NCBI GenBank assembly: GCA_965237485.1
Contig: CBDEFQ010000004.1
Coordinates: 310,001-374,000 of the forward strand
From: JAAELZ01 sp965237485
GTDB lineage: Bacteria; Pseudomonadota; Gammaproteobacteria; Arenicellales; Poriferihabitantaceae
Length of the DNA stretch: 64,000 nucleotides
Direction of reading: 5' to 3'
Each line of letters starts with the position of its first letter. The first letter of the stretch is position 1. Shown here piece by piece: positions 18,083 through 26,662 of this stretch. Under the pieces are notes generated by a model, which was not told the DNA's origin, did no database searches, and saw nothing but the letters and a program-made list of their open reading frames with translations. The position numbers were made by a program, and so were the translations under genes.

Positions 18083-19075
18083 ATGACGAAATCAATCCTT
18101 CTCCTTGTGACGCTACTCGGACTGCTAACTATCAGCGGATGCGCAACCGAATCAAACAATTCTGCAATACCGGGTTATCGCACTGCAAGAGCGCAATCTA
18201 GCTTAGAATTACCGCCTGATTTGATCAACACAAGCAATGAGGCCCTAAACCGCAGAAATGAAAAGGTGGCTACGCAGGTTGTTCTACCTCAAATCGAAGG
18301 CTTAGAAATAACACGAAGCGCAAATGGAGAGCGATGGTTAGAAATCACAGCAGACGTGGATACTACATGGGCTAAGTTAGTCGACTACACGCTCTCGGCA
18401 GGGCTGCCTATCCTTACTCAGAGCAAGCAAACTGCCATTATCGAGACTGACTGGATAGGCGATGATTCCGGAGCAAAATCAAGAATCCTGAGTTTTTTTG
18501 GCGAAGGTAGAGCCTCTGTAAACGATAAGTATACATTTTGGTTGGAACGTGTCGCTGATCAACAAACCGCTTTGTATGTGACGCACAAGCAACTTAAACT
18601 GGTTGCTAAAAATCGCTCTAAGAAAGGCGGAATTGTTGAAACTGCTTGGGTCGAAGAAGCAGGAGACGGCTTTCAAGCATTAGCGATGTTACGAAAATTA
18701 AAAACTTTCTTTAGTGGCGAAACTGAGGTGGATGTCGCGGAGGAAGTCATTCTTATAACAACTGATTCACCAAGCATCATAATGCGAAGTAGCCCAGAAG
18801 ATACGCGAAATAAATTAAACGCTGCATTAGTTACATTAGGCTATGAAATAGTATCCGAAAGCACCAAAAGGAACGTTATTGTCATTAGAGAAAGACGGAA
18901 AAAGACCGGTTTGTTTTCCAAACTCTCAATACGTCAAAAGCAGGGGGTAAGAATTGAACCCTACGGTGTAGACAACAAATCAAAAATAACGGTCACCTCT
19001 TCTAGAGGAACTGGTTTAGCAGCAAAGGACTCACTGCCTGTGCTGTACAGACTCGCCGGCGAACTTCGCAAATAG
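18083..19075 (+). CDS. bamC: Outer membrane protein assembly factor BamC (lipoprotein)
   Basis: Lipoprotein of the BAM complex. From ATG 18083 it has a lipoprotein signal peptide with lipobox TISG|C and the disordered N-terminal region that binds BamD (SSLELPPDLINTSN). Two helix-grip domains follow: one around LEITADVDTTWAKLVDYTLSAG and one around AEEVILITTDSPSIIMRSSPEDT. About 330 residues, normal for the family. The usual upstream neighbour dapA is absent; the gene has its own promoter-like element. Confidence 0.9.
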   Translation: MTKSILLLVTLLGLLTISGCATESNNSAIPGYRTARAQSSLELPPDLINTSNEALNRRNEKVATQVVLPQIEGLEITRSANGERWLEITADVDTTWAKLVDYTLSAGLPILTQSKQTAIIETDWIGDDSGAKSRILSFFGEGRASVNDKYTFWLERVADQQTALYVTHKQLKLVAKNRSKKGGIVETAWVEEAGDGFQALAMLRKLKTFFSGETEVDVAEEVILITTDSPSIIMRSSPEDTRNKLNAALVTLGYEIVSESTKRNVIVIRERRKKTGLFSKLSIRQKQGVRIEPYGVDNKSKITVTSSRGTGLAAKDSLPVLYRLAGELRK

Positions 19076-19120
19076 ATTGCGATCACCAACTAAGTAAAAT
19101 CCACCCGGATTCGCCAGGCT

Positions 19121-20023
19121 TTAAGCATGCCTGCTTTTATATATAAGATTGTGGATAATAGGTTCAAAAATGATTTCCATCGCCATACCCATCTTCCCTC
19201 CGGGCACCACAATAGTATTCGGGCGTGACATAAAAGAGTCATGGATCATCATTTGTAAATAACCAAAATCTACATCGAATCTATTGTGGTCTCTAAAGCG
19301 GATCACTACAAAACTCTCGTCGAGCGTCGGAATATCTCTAGCCACAAACGGATTTGATGTATCGACTGTCGAGACACGTTGGAAGTTGATATCCGTCTTA
19401 CTAAATTGAGGGGTGATGTGATTCACGTAATCTGGCATGCGGCGCAGAATCGTATCGACAATTTCTGCTTGCGCATAACCCCGCTCAACGCCATCACGAT
19501 GAATTTTCTGAATCCATTCTAAGTTAACGATGGGTACCACGCCAATGCCCAAATCGACATGACGTGCAACGTCATAACCATCTCCCTGAACAAGGCCATG
19601 CAGGCCTTCATAAAACAATAAATCCGTACCCGCGGGAATATCCTCCCAGAGAGTAAAATCACCTGTTTCACCATTAAAATCTTTACCTAGCCGCTCTGCA
19701 CGAAAGTTTGCCTCCTCTTCATCATGTAAGTAATAACGCATTTTACCCGACCCGGACTCACCATAACTTTTGAACAAAGCTTCCAACGCAATAAAATCAT
19801 TTGCTTCAGGGCCAAAATGACTGAAGGTTCTATTGCCTGCTGATTCTTCATCTTGGACCCGTTCAATAAACTCCGTACGGTTCCACCGATGAAAACTATC
19901 CCCTTCAATCACCACCGCACATAAGTGTTCCCGGTGTAGAATATGTTCAAACGCTTTTTTGACAGTTGAAGTGCCTGACCCCGAAGAGCCAGTAACCGCA
20001 ATGACTGGATATTTTATAGACAT
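19121..20023 (-). CDS. prkB: Phosphoribulokinase family protein (PrkB)
   Basis: 300 residues with the P-loop AVTGSSGSGTSTVKKAF, VIEGDSFHRWNRTEF, FGPEANDF, FYEGLHGLVQGDGYDVARHVDL and the C-terminal NTIVVPGGKMGMAMEII. It is very similar in layout to E. coli PrkB. Phosphoribulokinase makes ribulose-1,5-bisphosphate from ribulose-5-phosphate. PrkB occurs in non-autotrophs, where its role is unclear. No RuBisCO gene is in the window, so carbon fixation should not be assumed. The 240-bp gap to rsfS holds no recognised gene. Confidence 0.88.
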   Translation of the reverse strand: MSIKYPVIAVTGSSGSGTSTVKKAFEHILHREHLCAVVIEGDSFHRWNRTEFIERVQDEESAGNRTFSHFGPEANDFIALEALFKSYGESGSGKMRYYLHDEEEANFRAERLGKDFNGETGDFTLWEDIPAGTDLLFYEGLHGLVQGDGYDVARHVDLGIGVVPIVNLEWIQKIHRDGVERGYAQAEIVDTILRRMPDYVNHITPQFSKTDINFQRVSTVDTSNPFVARDIPTLDESFVVIRFRDHNRFDVDFGYLQMMIHDSFMSRPNTIVVPGGKMGMAMEIIFEPIIHNLIYKSRHA

Positions 20024-20263
20024 ACCATAGCCTTTTCGAAGATTAGTTGATGATAATTGTCGTATGACAAGTGATTTGATTCTATTCTTATTTTATTTAT
20101 AATGACAATAGATGTATATGAATTATAAATATTTTCCACAGCAAAGAGGCTAGAGTTATTCATTGAGCCTTGAAAGCATAATCCTGAAAACCTTAACAAG
20201 CTTTACTGCGAAATGGTGTGATCTGCCTTAAAATCTATCTAAACCTCAAATAACACTCTTTTC

Positions 20264-20614
20264 ATGCAGACAGACGAATTACGTAAAGCGATTGTCACCT
20301 CCCTAGAAAATGCAAAAGCGAAAAACATAGAAATATTGGATGTCCGCAAATTAACCGACACAACAGATATTATGCTCATTTGCAGCGGCACCTCAGGTCG
20401 TCACGTTGCCTCAGTGGCGAAGCATGTACATGATTCACTGGCTGAGCTTGGTATATTGCCGCTGGGCAGCGAAGGTGAAGACACCATGGAGTGGATCCTA
20501 ATTGATTACGTCGATGTTGTAGTGCACGTTATGCGCAGCGAAACTCGAGACTATTACGACTTAGAGAGTTTGTGGGATATAAGGTTAGCACACTCAAAAG
20601 AAGCCTCCGCCTAG
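20264..20614 (+). CDS. rsfS: Ribosomal silencing factor RsfS
   Basis: 116 residues of the Iojap/RsfS family. It binds uL14 of the large subunit and blocks 30S joining in stationary phase. Family motifs include DVRKLTDTTDIMLICSGTSGRHV, EGEDTMEWILIDYVDVVVHVM and YYDLESLWDIRL. In most gammaproteobacteria it is followed by rlmH; here it ends against a convergent sugar transferase gene, so the normal order is broken. Confidence 0.95.
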   Translation: MQTDELRKAIVTSLENAKAKNIEILDVRKLTDTTDIMLICSGTSGRHVASVAKHVHDSLAELGILPLGSEGEDTMEWILIDYVDVVVHVMRSETRDYYDLESLWDIRLAHSKEASA

Positions 20615-20633
20615 CAGAAAAATGCCTTAATCT

Positions 20634-21986
20634 TTAACGACCCGCACGCTTGAACATCAGCAACATTGTTTTAACGACAATCGCAAAATCTAATTGCAGA
20701 GAGTGGTTTCTTATATAGTACAACTCGTACTCTAGCTTCCTTCTGGCATCGTCGCTTGAAGCGCCATAACGATACATGACCTGCGCCCAACCAGTTATGC
20801 CTGGAGGTACAAAATGGCGCAAATCATAATAAGGAATTTCGCTTTTTAATTTTTCAACAAATTCGGGTCTTTCTGGGCGGGGCCCTATTAAACTCATCTC
20901 ACCTTTTAAGACATTCCACAACTGCGGCCATTCATCCAGCCGCGTTTTCCTTAAAATATTTCCCAAAGGGGTGATCCGCACATCGCTCTCACTTGCCCAC
21001 ACCGGCCCATGCGGCTCAGCACCCTCTACCATTGTTCTGAGTTTATAAATAGTGAACGGCGCACCGTAAAGACCAACTCGGGCTTGAGAATATAAAACCT
21101 TACCGCTGGAACTCAATTTAATTAAAGCAGCCAGCACTATGAACACTGGAGCAAATAATAACAAACCCACAATGGAAGCTACAATGTCACCAAAGCGCTG
21201 GAATCGTAAGCCAACCTGATCATGAATGCGCTGAAAGCCGTCTGCCTGCGCAAACCAACCATCTTTCAAGTGCAAAACCGGTACCCGTGACCAGTAGGTT
21301 TCGCAAAACTCGCTTAAGGTCATCACTTTAATGCCATCAAAACGTAGCTGCATAATTGTGTTGGCAATATTGTCGCTTAGATTCTTTTGCGTACCAATAA
21401 TAATGCCACTTCCGCCGGTTTGATCATTGAGAAAGTCTTGCGCCAGAAACTTCGAATCTTCTTCAGAAACATCAATCACCTTTTTGATGCTGACCTTAAA
21501 GGTATCAAATTCTTCCAATATCGGATCAATGAGCTCAGCCTCGGATAATAAAATCCATTGCATAGCAGGCTGGTATCGCTGATTTAGCCAAGTTAACAGC
21601 CAGCGCCAACCAGCCGCCCAAAAACTAAATAGAAAAAATGCAGTAGGCATTACCCCGCGGCCAAACATCGGCATAAAAGAACCCACACCAAGCGCATACA
21701 CAAATAAAGCTGTGAATATCGCCGCCACAGGAACAGCTAAAAAAGTCTGCAAGGGGAGACGCGCCCGGGTAATGGGCTCCTCTGTACGATATACATCCAT
21801 AACGTATAGCGTAATTAGAGTAATCAGTATGATGGCCCAAATCGGGCCACTGAAAATTGAGATAGATTCGCCGATTCGAATTTGATGAATTGCTCGAAAT
21901 AACACAAACAAACCGATAACATCCGTACACAGTAAAAACAGTTTACTGGCAAAACCATGGCTTATTTTGCGAAGCAGTAAGGACAT
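20634..21986 (-). CDS. Undecaprenyl-phosphate sugar phosphotransferase (exopolysaccharide initiation)
   Basis: Polyisoprenyl-phosphate hexose-1-phosphate transferase of the WbaP/WcaJ type, about 450 residues. The N-terminal half has several membrane segments and a nucleotide-binding-like region. The C-terminal catalytic domain has RFGDIVASIVGLLLFAPVFI, VLYSQARVGLYGAPFTIYKLRTM, RKTRLDEWPQLWNVLKGEMS, LIGPRPERPEFV and PGITGWAQV. It starts surface polysaccharide synthesis by loading a sugar phosphate on the lipid carrier. ATG 21986 is the likely start (the frame is open to TTG 22013). An IS3-family element begins about 30 bp upstream and has replaced the native promoter region. Confidence 0.88.
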   Translation of the reverse strand: MSLLLRKISHGFASKLFLLCTDVIGLFVLFRAIHQIRIGESISIFSGPIWAIILITLITLYVMDVYRTEEPITRARLPLQTFLAVPVAAIFTALFVYALGVGSFMPMFGRGVMPTAFFLFSFWAAGWRWLLTWLNQRYQPAMQWILLSEAELIDPILEEFDTFKVSIKKVIDVSEEDSKFLAQDFLNDQTGGSGIIIGTQKNLSDNIANTIMQLRFDGIKVMTLSEFCETYWSRVPVLHLKDGWFAQADGFQRIHDQVGLRFQRFGDIVASIVGLLLFAPVFIVLAALIKLSSSGKVLYSQARVGLYGAPFTIYKLRTMVEGAEPHGPVWASESDVRITPLGNILRKTRLDEWPQLWNVLKGEMSLIGPRPERPEFVEKLKSEIPYYDLRHFVPPGITGWAQVMYRYGASSDDARRKLEYELYYIRNHSLQLDFAIVVKTMLLMFKRAGR

Positions 21987-22037
21987 TAAATTAGCAAGGT
22001 AGAGTATCGGCAATTTTCAGGGTAGTTGCACATTTTC

Positions 22038-23087
22038 CTACGCAGCCAATAATACTTCTTTTTGTGGGTTCAGCGCAACCGCACCACAAGGCCGCCAATT
22101 TCGGGTTTGGCCAGACCACCGATTAGGTTTTGCTGCTTTAGCTTCCTGATAAACAACTTCTCGTTTTGCTAATAGGGCACTATCTTCACCGCGATAACGC
22201 TGGCCAGGTGTAACGTAGCGTATAGCACTGTGACGATGTTCTTCGTTATACCATTGCATAAACTTACCCACCCATTGGCGGGCGGCCTCTAAGCTATCGA
22301 AGCCTTGAGAAGGCCACGCAGGGCAATACTTTACCGTTCTAAACATGGATTCAATATAAGCGTTGTCATTGCTTACTCTTGGCCTTGAGTAAGAGGGCTT
22401 TATTCCTAATGCTTCTAACTTCGCTCTCATTGTGAACGATTTCATTGGGCTGCCATTATCACTGTGTAAGACGGGCATGCCATCGCAGCTGGCCACTTTT
22501 AGAGCCGCCTGAGACATCAACTGCGCACCTAATTCACCGCTTTCAACAGGATGTACTTCCCAGTGAACGCCATAGCGACTGTAAAGGTCTTCTACCATGT
22601 ACAGGTAATAATGCTTGCCAATAGTACGCGTCGCCAAATAGGTGATATCCCACATCCACACAGCATTAGGTTTTAGCGCTATATGAGTATCGGGTGTTCG
22701 GGACTGCTTTTGTTTGGCGCGGCCGCGGTGCTTCAATTGCCCATGCGCCTTGAGAACTCGATAAAAGCTAGACTCGCTGGCCACATAAATACCTTTGTCA
22801 GCCAACTGTGGTACTATTTGCGACGGCGGCAAATGATTGTATGCCGATTCATTACATATCGATAAAATGTGTTGCTGCTCTTGCTCGCTTAGTTTATTGC
22901 CAGGTACTGGCTTTTCTACCAAAGGACGTTGATCACTGCGGATACTATCTTCTCCTTTTGGCTTCCAACGTCTAAGCGTAGACTCGGCAAGGCCAACCAA
23001 CTCACAAGCACTTGAACGCTTTGAACCTGCGTCTACTGCTTCATTAACATCATTGATTACTTTAATGCGCGTCTGAGTCGTAATCAT
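22038..23087 (-). CDS. IS3-family transposase OrfB (second type)
   Basis: Integrase-core transposase of about 349 residues from ATG 23087, which overlaps the orfA stop as ATGA. It has an N-terminal helix-turn-helix (ACELVGLAESTLRRWKP), the first catalytic Asp in VWMWDITYLATRTIGKHYY, the second in VLHSDNGSPMKSFT and the Glu in SNDNAYIESMFRTVKYCP. The C-terminus RGEDSALLAKREVVYQEAK is typical of this IS3 branch. The frame is intact. Confidence 0.9.
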   Translation of the reverse strand: MITTQTRIKVINDVNEAVDAGSKRSSACELVGLAESTLRRWKPKGEDSIRSDQRPLVEKPVPGNKLSEQEQQHILSICNESAYNHLPPSQIVPQLADKGIYVASESSFYRVLKAHGQLKHRGRAKQKQSRTPDTHIALKPNAVWMWDITYLATRTIGKHYYLYMVEDLYSRYGVHWEVHPVESGELGAQLMSQAALKVASCDGMPVLHSDNGSPMKSFTMRAKLEALGIKPSYSRPRVSNDNAYIESMFRTVKYCPAWPSQGFDSLEAARQWVGKFMQWYNEEHRHSAIRYVTPGQRYRGEDSALLAKREVVYQEAKAAKPNRWSGQTRNWRPCGAVALNPQKEVLLAA

Positions 23088-23575
23088 ACTTCCTCGTCCT
23101 CCCAAAGCGCCTGAAACTTTTTTTGTAATACTAATAATGCGGCCGTTTCAGCCAAGGCTTTATCTTTGCCGCGCAGCTGGGTTTCTAGCTTCTTCTTGTC
23201 TTTTTTTAACGCACGTATTTCATCGCGCGCAACTTTAGGGCTAATGAGAGCCTCATCAACACCATTAATACAAGCTTCTCGCCATTGCGTTATTTGAGTA
23301 GGGTATAGGCCTTTCTCTCGGCAATACGCAGATAATTCTTGTTCATTCATCGCAGCAGTTTCAAGAACTACGGTGAACTTAGTTTGGCAATCCCACTGAT
23401 TAGATGAATCACTATTAGGCATTAAAACTCCTGATCGTCTGGCTTTATTTCGCCAATCATACAAGGTTTGAACACTGATTCCTTCTTCTCTAGATATTTC
23501 TGCGAAGGACTGACTATTTGATGATAATAATTTAGATAAAACAGCTTCTCTTCGTTCTACGCTATATTTCGGCAT
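23084..23575 (-). CDS. IS3-family transposase OrfA (second type)
   Basis: 163 residues with two helix-turn-helix-like segments: EISREEGISVQTLYDWRNKA and ELSAYCREKGLYPTQITQWR. A coiled coil follows (RALKKDKKKLETQLRGKDKALAETAALLVLQKK, read in two parts). Its stop overlaps the orfB start, so OrfB is probably made by coupled re-initiation. Confidence 0.88.
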   Translation of the reverse strand: MPKYSVERREAVLSKLLSSNSQSFAEISREEGISVQTLYDWRNKARRSGVLMPNSDSSNQWDCQTKFTVVLETAAMNEQELSAYCREKGLYPTQITQWREACINGVDEALISPKVARDEIRALKKDKKKLETQLRGKDKALAETAALLVLQKKFQALWEDEEV

Positions 23576-23690
23576 GAGTATTTCTCCGCCGCCCCTTGTG
23601 AATTAAAATGTGTGCAACTACCCTGACGTCTGGGGGTATCTAGGGCCAAATAATGCCCCACTCACCGCAACAAGTGAAGTCAAAAGCTTT

Positions 23691-23709
23691 AAAAACCGAC
23701 TTTACGGTT
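23691..23709 (-). terminator. Weak intrinsic terminator after argG
   Basis: On the minus strand AACCG and CGGTT pair around a 6-base loop and are followed by TTTTT, directly after the argG stop. The stem is only 5 bp. Confidence 0.4.
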
Positions 23710-23710
23710 A

Positions 23711-24931
23711 TTAACTATCGTTGTTTCGGCCTTTCTTCGCCGCTAAACGTAAACGTAATGCGTTAAGTTTTATAAAGCCCTCGGCATCGGCTTGATTGTA
23801 CGCGCCTGCATCATCTTCAAAGGTTGCAATCGCTTCGTCGAATAAAGAATCTGCTGAACAGCGCCCACATACAATCACATTACCTTTGTATAGGCGTAAC
23901 CGCACTTCACCGTTAACTGTCACTTGCGATGCATCAATCATGGCTTGGAGCATCTTGCGTTCAGGTGCAAACCAAAATCCGTTGTAGATCAGCTTTGCGT
24001 AGCGCGGCATCAGCTCATCTTTTAGATGAGTCACTTCGCGATCAAGGGTAATAGATTCGATTGCGCGATGTGCCTTGAGCATGATCGTCCCCGCAGGTGT
24101 TTCGTAACAGCCCCTAGATTTCATACCTACAAATCTATTTTCAACCAAGTCGGCTCGACCAATACCATGCTTAGCACCCAAGGAGTTTAATTGCTCCATC
24201 ACCTCATTTGGGGTACAAGCAACACCATTAATTGCGACAATGTCTCCGCAGCGGTAACTTAGGGTGACTTCCTCCGGCTGATCAGGTGCGTCCATTTGTG
24301 AGACCGTCCAGCCCCACATTGCTTCGTTAGGTGTGCTCCAAGGGTTTTCGAGCTCGCCACCTTCATAGGAAATATGCAAAGAATTGGCATCCATAGAGTA
24401 CGGCGACCCGCCATCTTTCTTCTTTTGAATATCTATGCCGTGCTGATTTGCATAAGCCATTAGCTTTTCACGAGAATTGAGGTCCCACTCTCGCCATGGC
24501 GCGATGATCCGAATATCAGGATTTAAAGCGTAAGCACTAATTTCAAAACGCACTTGGTCATTACCCTTACCCGTTGCGCCATGCGAAACCGCATCCGCGC
24601 CTGTTTTCTCAGCTACTTTAACTAGATGCTTGGCAATTAACGGCCGTGCAATTGACGTGCCCAACAAATACTCACCTTCATAAATGGTGTTAGCTCTAAA
24701 CATAGGGAAAACATATTCGCGCGCGAACTCCTCTCGTAGATCTTCTATATAGATCTCCTTAATCCCAAAAGCTTCTGCCTTAGCCTGAGCCGGTTCAAGC
24801 TCTTCTCCCTGCCCTATGTCCGCTGTAAAAGTAACTACCTCACATTCGTAAACATCTTGCAACCACTTAAGGATGATTGAGGTATCTAATCCACCAGAAT
24901 AAGCCAGGACCGCTTTATTAACATCGGACAT
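23711..24931 (-). CDS. argG: Argininosuccinate synthase
   Basis: 406 residues; joins citrulline and aspartate with ATP to form argininosuccinate, the penultimate step of arginine synthesis. The N-terminal ATP pyrophosphatase loop is VLAYSGGLDTSIILKWL. Other signatures are VSHGATGKGNDQVRFE, KKKDGGSPYSMDANSLHISYEGG and GRADLVENRFVGMKSRG. It is divergent from argF with a 152-bp region between them that carries the argF promoter. Confidence 0.97.
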   Translation of the reverse strand: MSDVNKAVLAYSGGLDTSIILKWLQDVYECEVVTFTADIGQGEELEPAQAKAEAFGIKEIYIEDLREEFAREYVFPMFRANTIYEGEYLLGTSIARPLIAKHLVKVAEKTGADAVSHGATGKGNDQVRFEISAYALNPDIRIIAPWREWDLNSREKLMAYANQHGIDIQKKKDGGSPYSMDANSLHISYEGGELENPWSTPNEAMWGWTVSQMDAPDQPEEVTLSYRCGDIVAINGVACTPNEVMEQLNSLGAKHGIGRADLVENRFVGMKSRGCYETPAGTIMLKAHRAIESITLDREVTHLKDELMPRYAKLIYNGFWFAPERKMLQAMIDASQVTVNGEVRLRLYKGNVIVCGRCSADSLFDEAIATFEDDAGAYNQADAEGFIKLNALRLRLAAKKGRNNDS

Positions 24932-24980
24932 GCATCACACTCTTAACTATTTATAATCGGCGAAGACTAATTAATGCACA

Positions 24981-25009
24981 CTTGAAATTCAAGCACTGTG
25001 TTGTATAAA
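24981..25009 (+). promoter_or_regulatory. argF promoter overlapping a palindromic operator candidate
   Basis: TTGAAA (24982-24987) and TATAAA (25004-25009) are 16 bases apart. The -35 lies inside the palindrome CTTGAAATTCAAG (24981-24993), which resembles half of an ArgR box (TGAAT/ATTCA type). Repression by ArgR is plausible but not proven. Confidence 0.55.
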
Positions 25010-25022
25010 ATCACTCCTCGGG

Positions 25023-25053
25023 AGCACTCGAGATTTTTTCAGAGTGCTTTTTT
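25023..25053 (+). terminator. Terminator-like hairpin in the argF leader
   Basis: AGCACTC (25023-25029) and GAGTGCT (25042-25048) pair around a 12-base loop and run into TTTTTT. It lies about 14 bases after the -10 element and 31 bases before the argF ATG, so it stands between promoter and gene. A competing small hairpin (CTCC/GGAG around 25015-25024) overlaps its left arm, which would suit attenuation. Confidence 0.6.
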
Positions 25054-25083
25054 AGTTTTTGTCACTTGTAAATACCTAGCGTC

Positions 25084-25992
25084 ATGACCCATAGACATTT
25101 TCTATCCTTAATGGACTTAAGTAAATCTGAAATTTTACAGCTTATCAAACGCGCAATAGTGCTTAAAGCAGAACGCAAGCAAGGCCTGCTAAACAACGCG
25201 CTCGCGGGCAAAACCATGGCCATGGTATTTGAAAAATCTTCAACGCGAACAAGGACGTCATTTGAAATCGGCATGACTCAGTTAGGTGGAACCGCCATGT
25301 TTTTATCACCTACCGATTCCCAAATTAATCGTGGAGAGCCAATTAAAGACACCGCTCGCGTACTTTCTCGTATGGTAGATGTTATTGTCATGCGCACGAT
25401 CACACACAATCGCGTAAAAACGATGGCTGAGTATGCCGATGTACCGGTCATAAATGCACTGTGCGATACCTATCACCCCTGCCAAATTTTGGCAGATTTA
25501 CAAACTTTTGTAGAACACAGAGGTTCTATCGCTGGGAAAAATATTACTTGGGTTGGTGATGGCAATAACGTATGTCATTCTTGGATGAATGCCGCACGGC
25601 AATTGGATTTCACTCTATCTATCGCTACGCCCAAAGGGTACGAGCCCAATGCTGGTCTTATAGCCGCGTGCGGAGAGCATATTCGCTTAAATTCAGACCC
25701 TATGCAGGCTTGCGCAGATGCGGATTGCGTGATAACCGATGCCTGGGTCAGCATGGGTCAAGAAGATGAGAAGAAAACGCGTGACAAAGCGTTTGCGAGG
25801 TTCTGTGTTGACCTTGAGATGATGCGCCACGCCAACGATAACGCCTTATTTATGCATTGCCTTCCGGCCTATCGAGGGTCAGAAGTGGCCGAAGCTGTCT
25901 TAGAAGGCCCCAATAGTGTTGTTTGGGATGAAGCAGAGAACCGCCTTCATGCACAAAAGGCCTTACTCGAATTACTGCTAACTAGCCGATGA
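25084..25992 (+). CDS. argF: Ornithine carbamoyltransferase
   Basis: 302 residues; makes citrulline from ornithine and carbamoyl phosphate. The carbamoyl-phosphate site FEKSSTRTRTSFE is present with HPCQILADLQT, and the ornithine-side residues are in DAWVSMGQE and MHCLPAYRGSEV. Start ATG 25084 (MTHRHFLSLMDLSKSEI) fits the family. It is divergent from argG, the next enzyme in the pathway. Confidence 0.97.
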   Translation: MTHRHFLSLMDLSKSEILQLIKRAIVLKAERKQGLLNNALAGKTMAMVFEKSSTRTRTSFEIGMTQLGGTAMFLSPTDSQINRGEPIKDTARVLSRMVDVIVMRTITHNRVKTMAEYADVPVINALCDTYHPCQILADLQTFVEHRGSIAGKNITWVGDGNNVCHSWMNAARQLDFTLSIATPKGYEPNAGLIAACGEHIRLNSDPMQACADADCVITDAWVSMGQEDEKKTRDKAFARFCVDLEMMRHANDNALFMHCLPAYRGSEVAEAVLEGPNSVVWDEAENRLHAQKALLELLLTSR

Positions 25993-25999
25993 TATATCT

Positions 26000-26662
26000 A
26001 TGATCATTGATATGGGCACGCTTAGCCCAAACAAAGTTTATTTCACGCTCACCCAAACTATTATTCCGCGGCCTATCGCTTGGCTAATGACCGAAAACAC
26101 TAACCAAAGCCTAAATATCGCGCCTTATTCTTATTTTAACGCGGTGTGCTCTAACCCTGCTTTGGTCATGGTTTCTATAGGTATTAAACAAAATGGTGAA
26201 CAAAAAGATAGCTTAGTTAACGTGTTAGAAAACAACCACTGCGTTATTCATCTTGGCTCGATGCAATTGATCAATGAGCTTAACGAAAGTTCGCGAGAAT
26301 TAGACTATGGTGATTCAGAAGTCAGTCAAATCGGCTTGACCACTGAAGAATTCGACGGCTTTACACTTCCACGGCTTAGTGATGCCCCCATCGCACTGGC
26401 CTGTTCTTTATATAAGCACGAGGTGATCGGCAATAGTTATCAAAACCTATTGTTCTTAGAAGTTCAGAAAATATATTATCGTGATGACGTGATTCACTAC
26501 CAAGAATCGCCATTTCGCCTCACCATCGATGCGCTAAAAGTTGACCCACTATGTCGGCTAGGTAGCGGCAATTATGCAAATCTAGAAAATATCCACGTAC
26601 GTAAAAGCCCCAACAAAAAATCACCTACCGATTTGATTCGGGCTTATTTATTACGCGCTTAG
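26000..26662 (+). CDS. Flavin reductase domain protein
   Basis: 220 residues of the flavin reductase-like FMN-binding family. The N-terminal PNKVYFTLTQTIIPRPIAWL, followed by NIAPYSYFNAVCSNPALVMVSIG, is the FMN-binding split-barrel signature. Members serve as flavin reductases or bind FMN in stress proteins. The specific role is unknown. It starts 7 bp after argF and its 3' end overlaps convergent mrcB by 38 bp. Confidence 0.88.
   Translation: MIIDMGTLSPNKVYFTLTQTIIPRPIAWLMTENTNQSLNIAPYSYFNAVCSNPALVMVSIGIKQNGEQKDSLVNVLENNHCVIHLGSMQLINELNESSRELDYGDSEVSQIGLTTEEFDGFTLPRLSDAPIALACSLYKHEVIGNSYQNLLFLEVQKIYYRDDVIHYQESPFRLTIDALKVDPLCRLGSGNYANLENIHVRKSPNKKSPTDLIRAYLLRA

Larger units (their letters stand above)
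22017..23625 (-). mobile_element. IS3-family element (second type)
   Basis: About 1.6 kb with inverted ends TCAGGGTAGTTGCACA at the left and the complement TGTGCAACTACCCTGA at the right. It carries orfA and orfB overlapping by ATGA. No clear target duplication is visible in the flanks (ATTT versus CGTC). A related, much decayed end is at about 34139-34211. Confidence 0.85.

Noticed and set aside
19121..20023. Evidence for a Calvin cycle
   Set aside because: PrkB-type kinases occur in heterotrophs; no RuBisCO or other cycle gene is present here.
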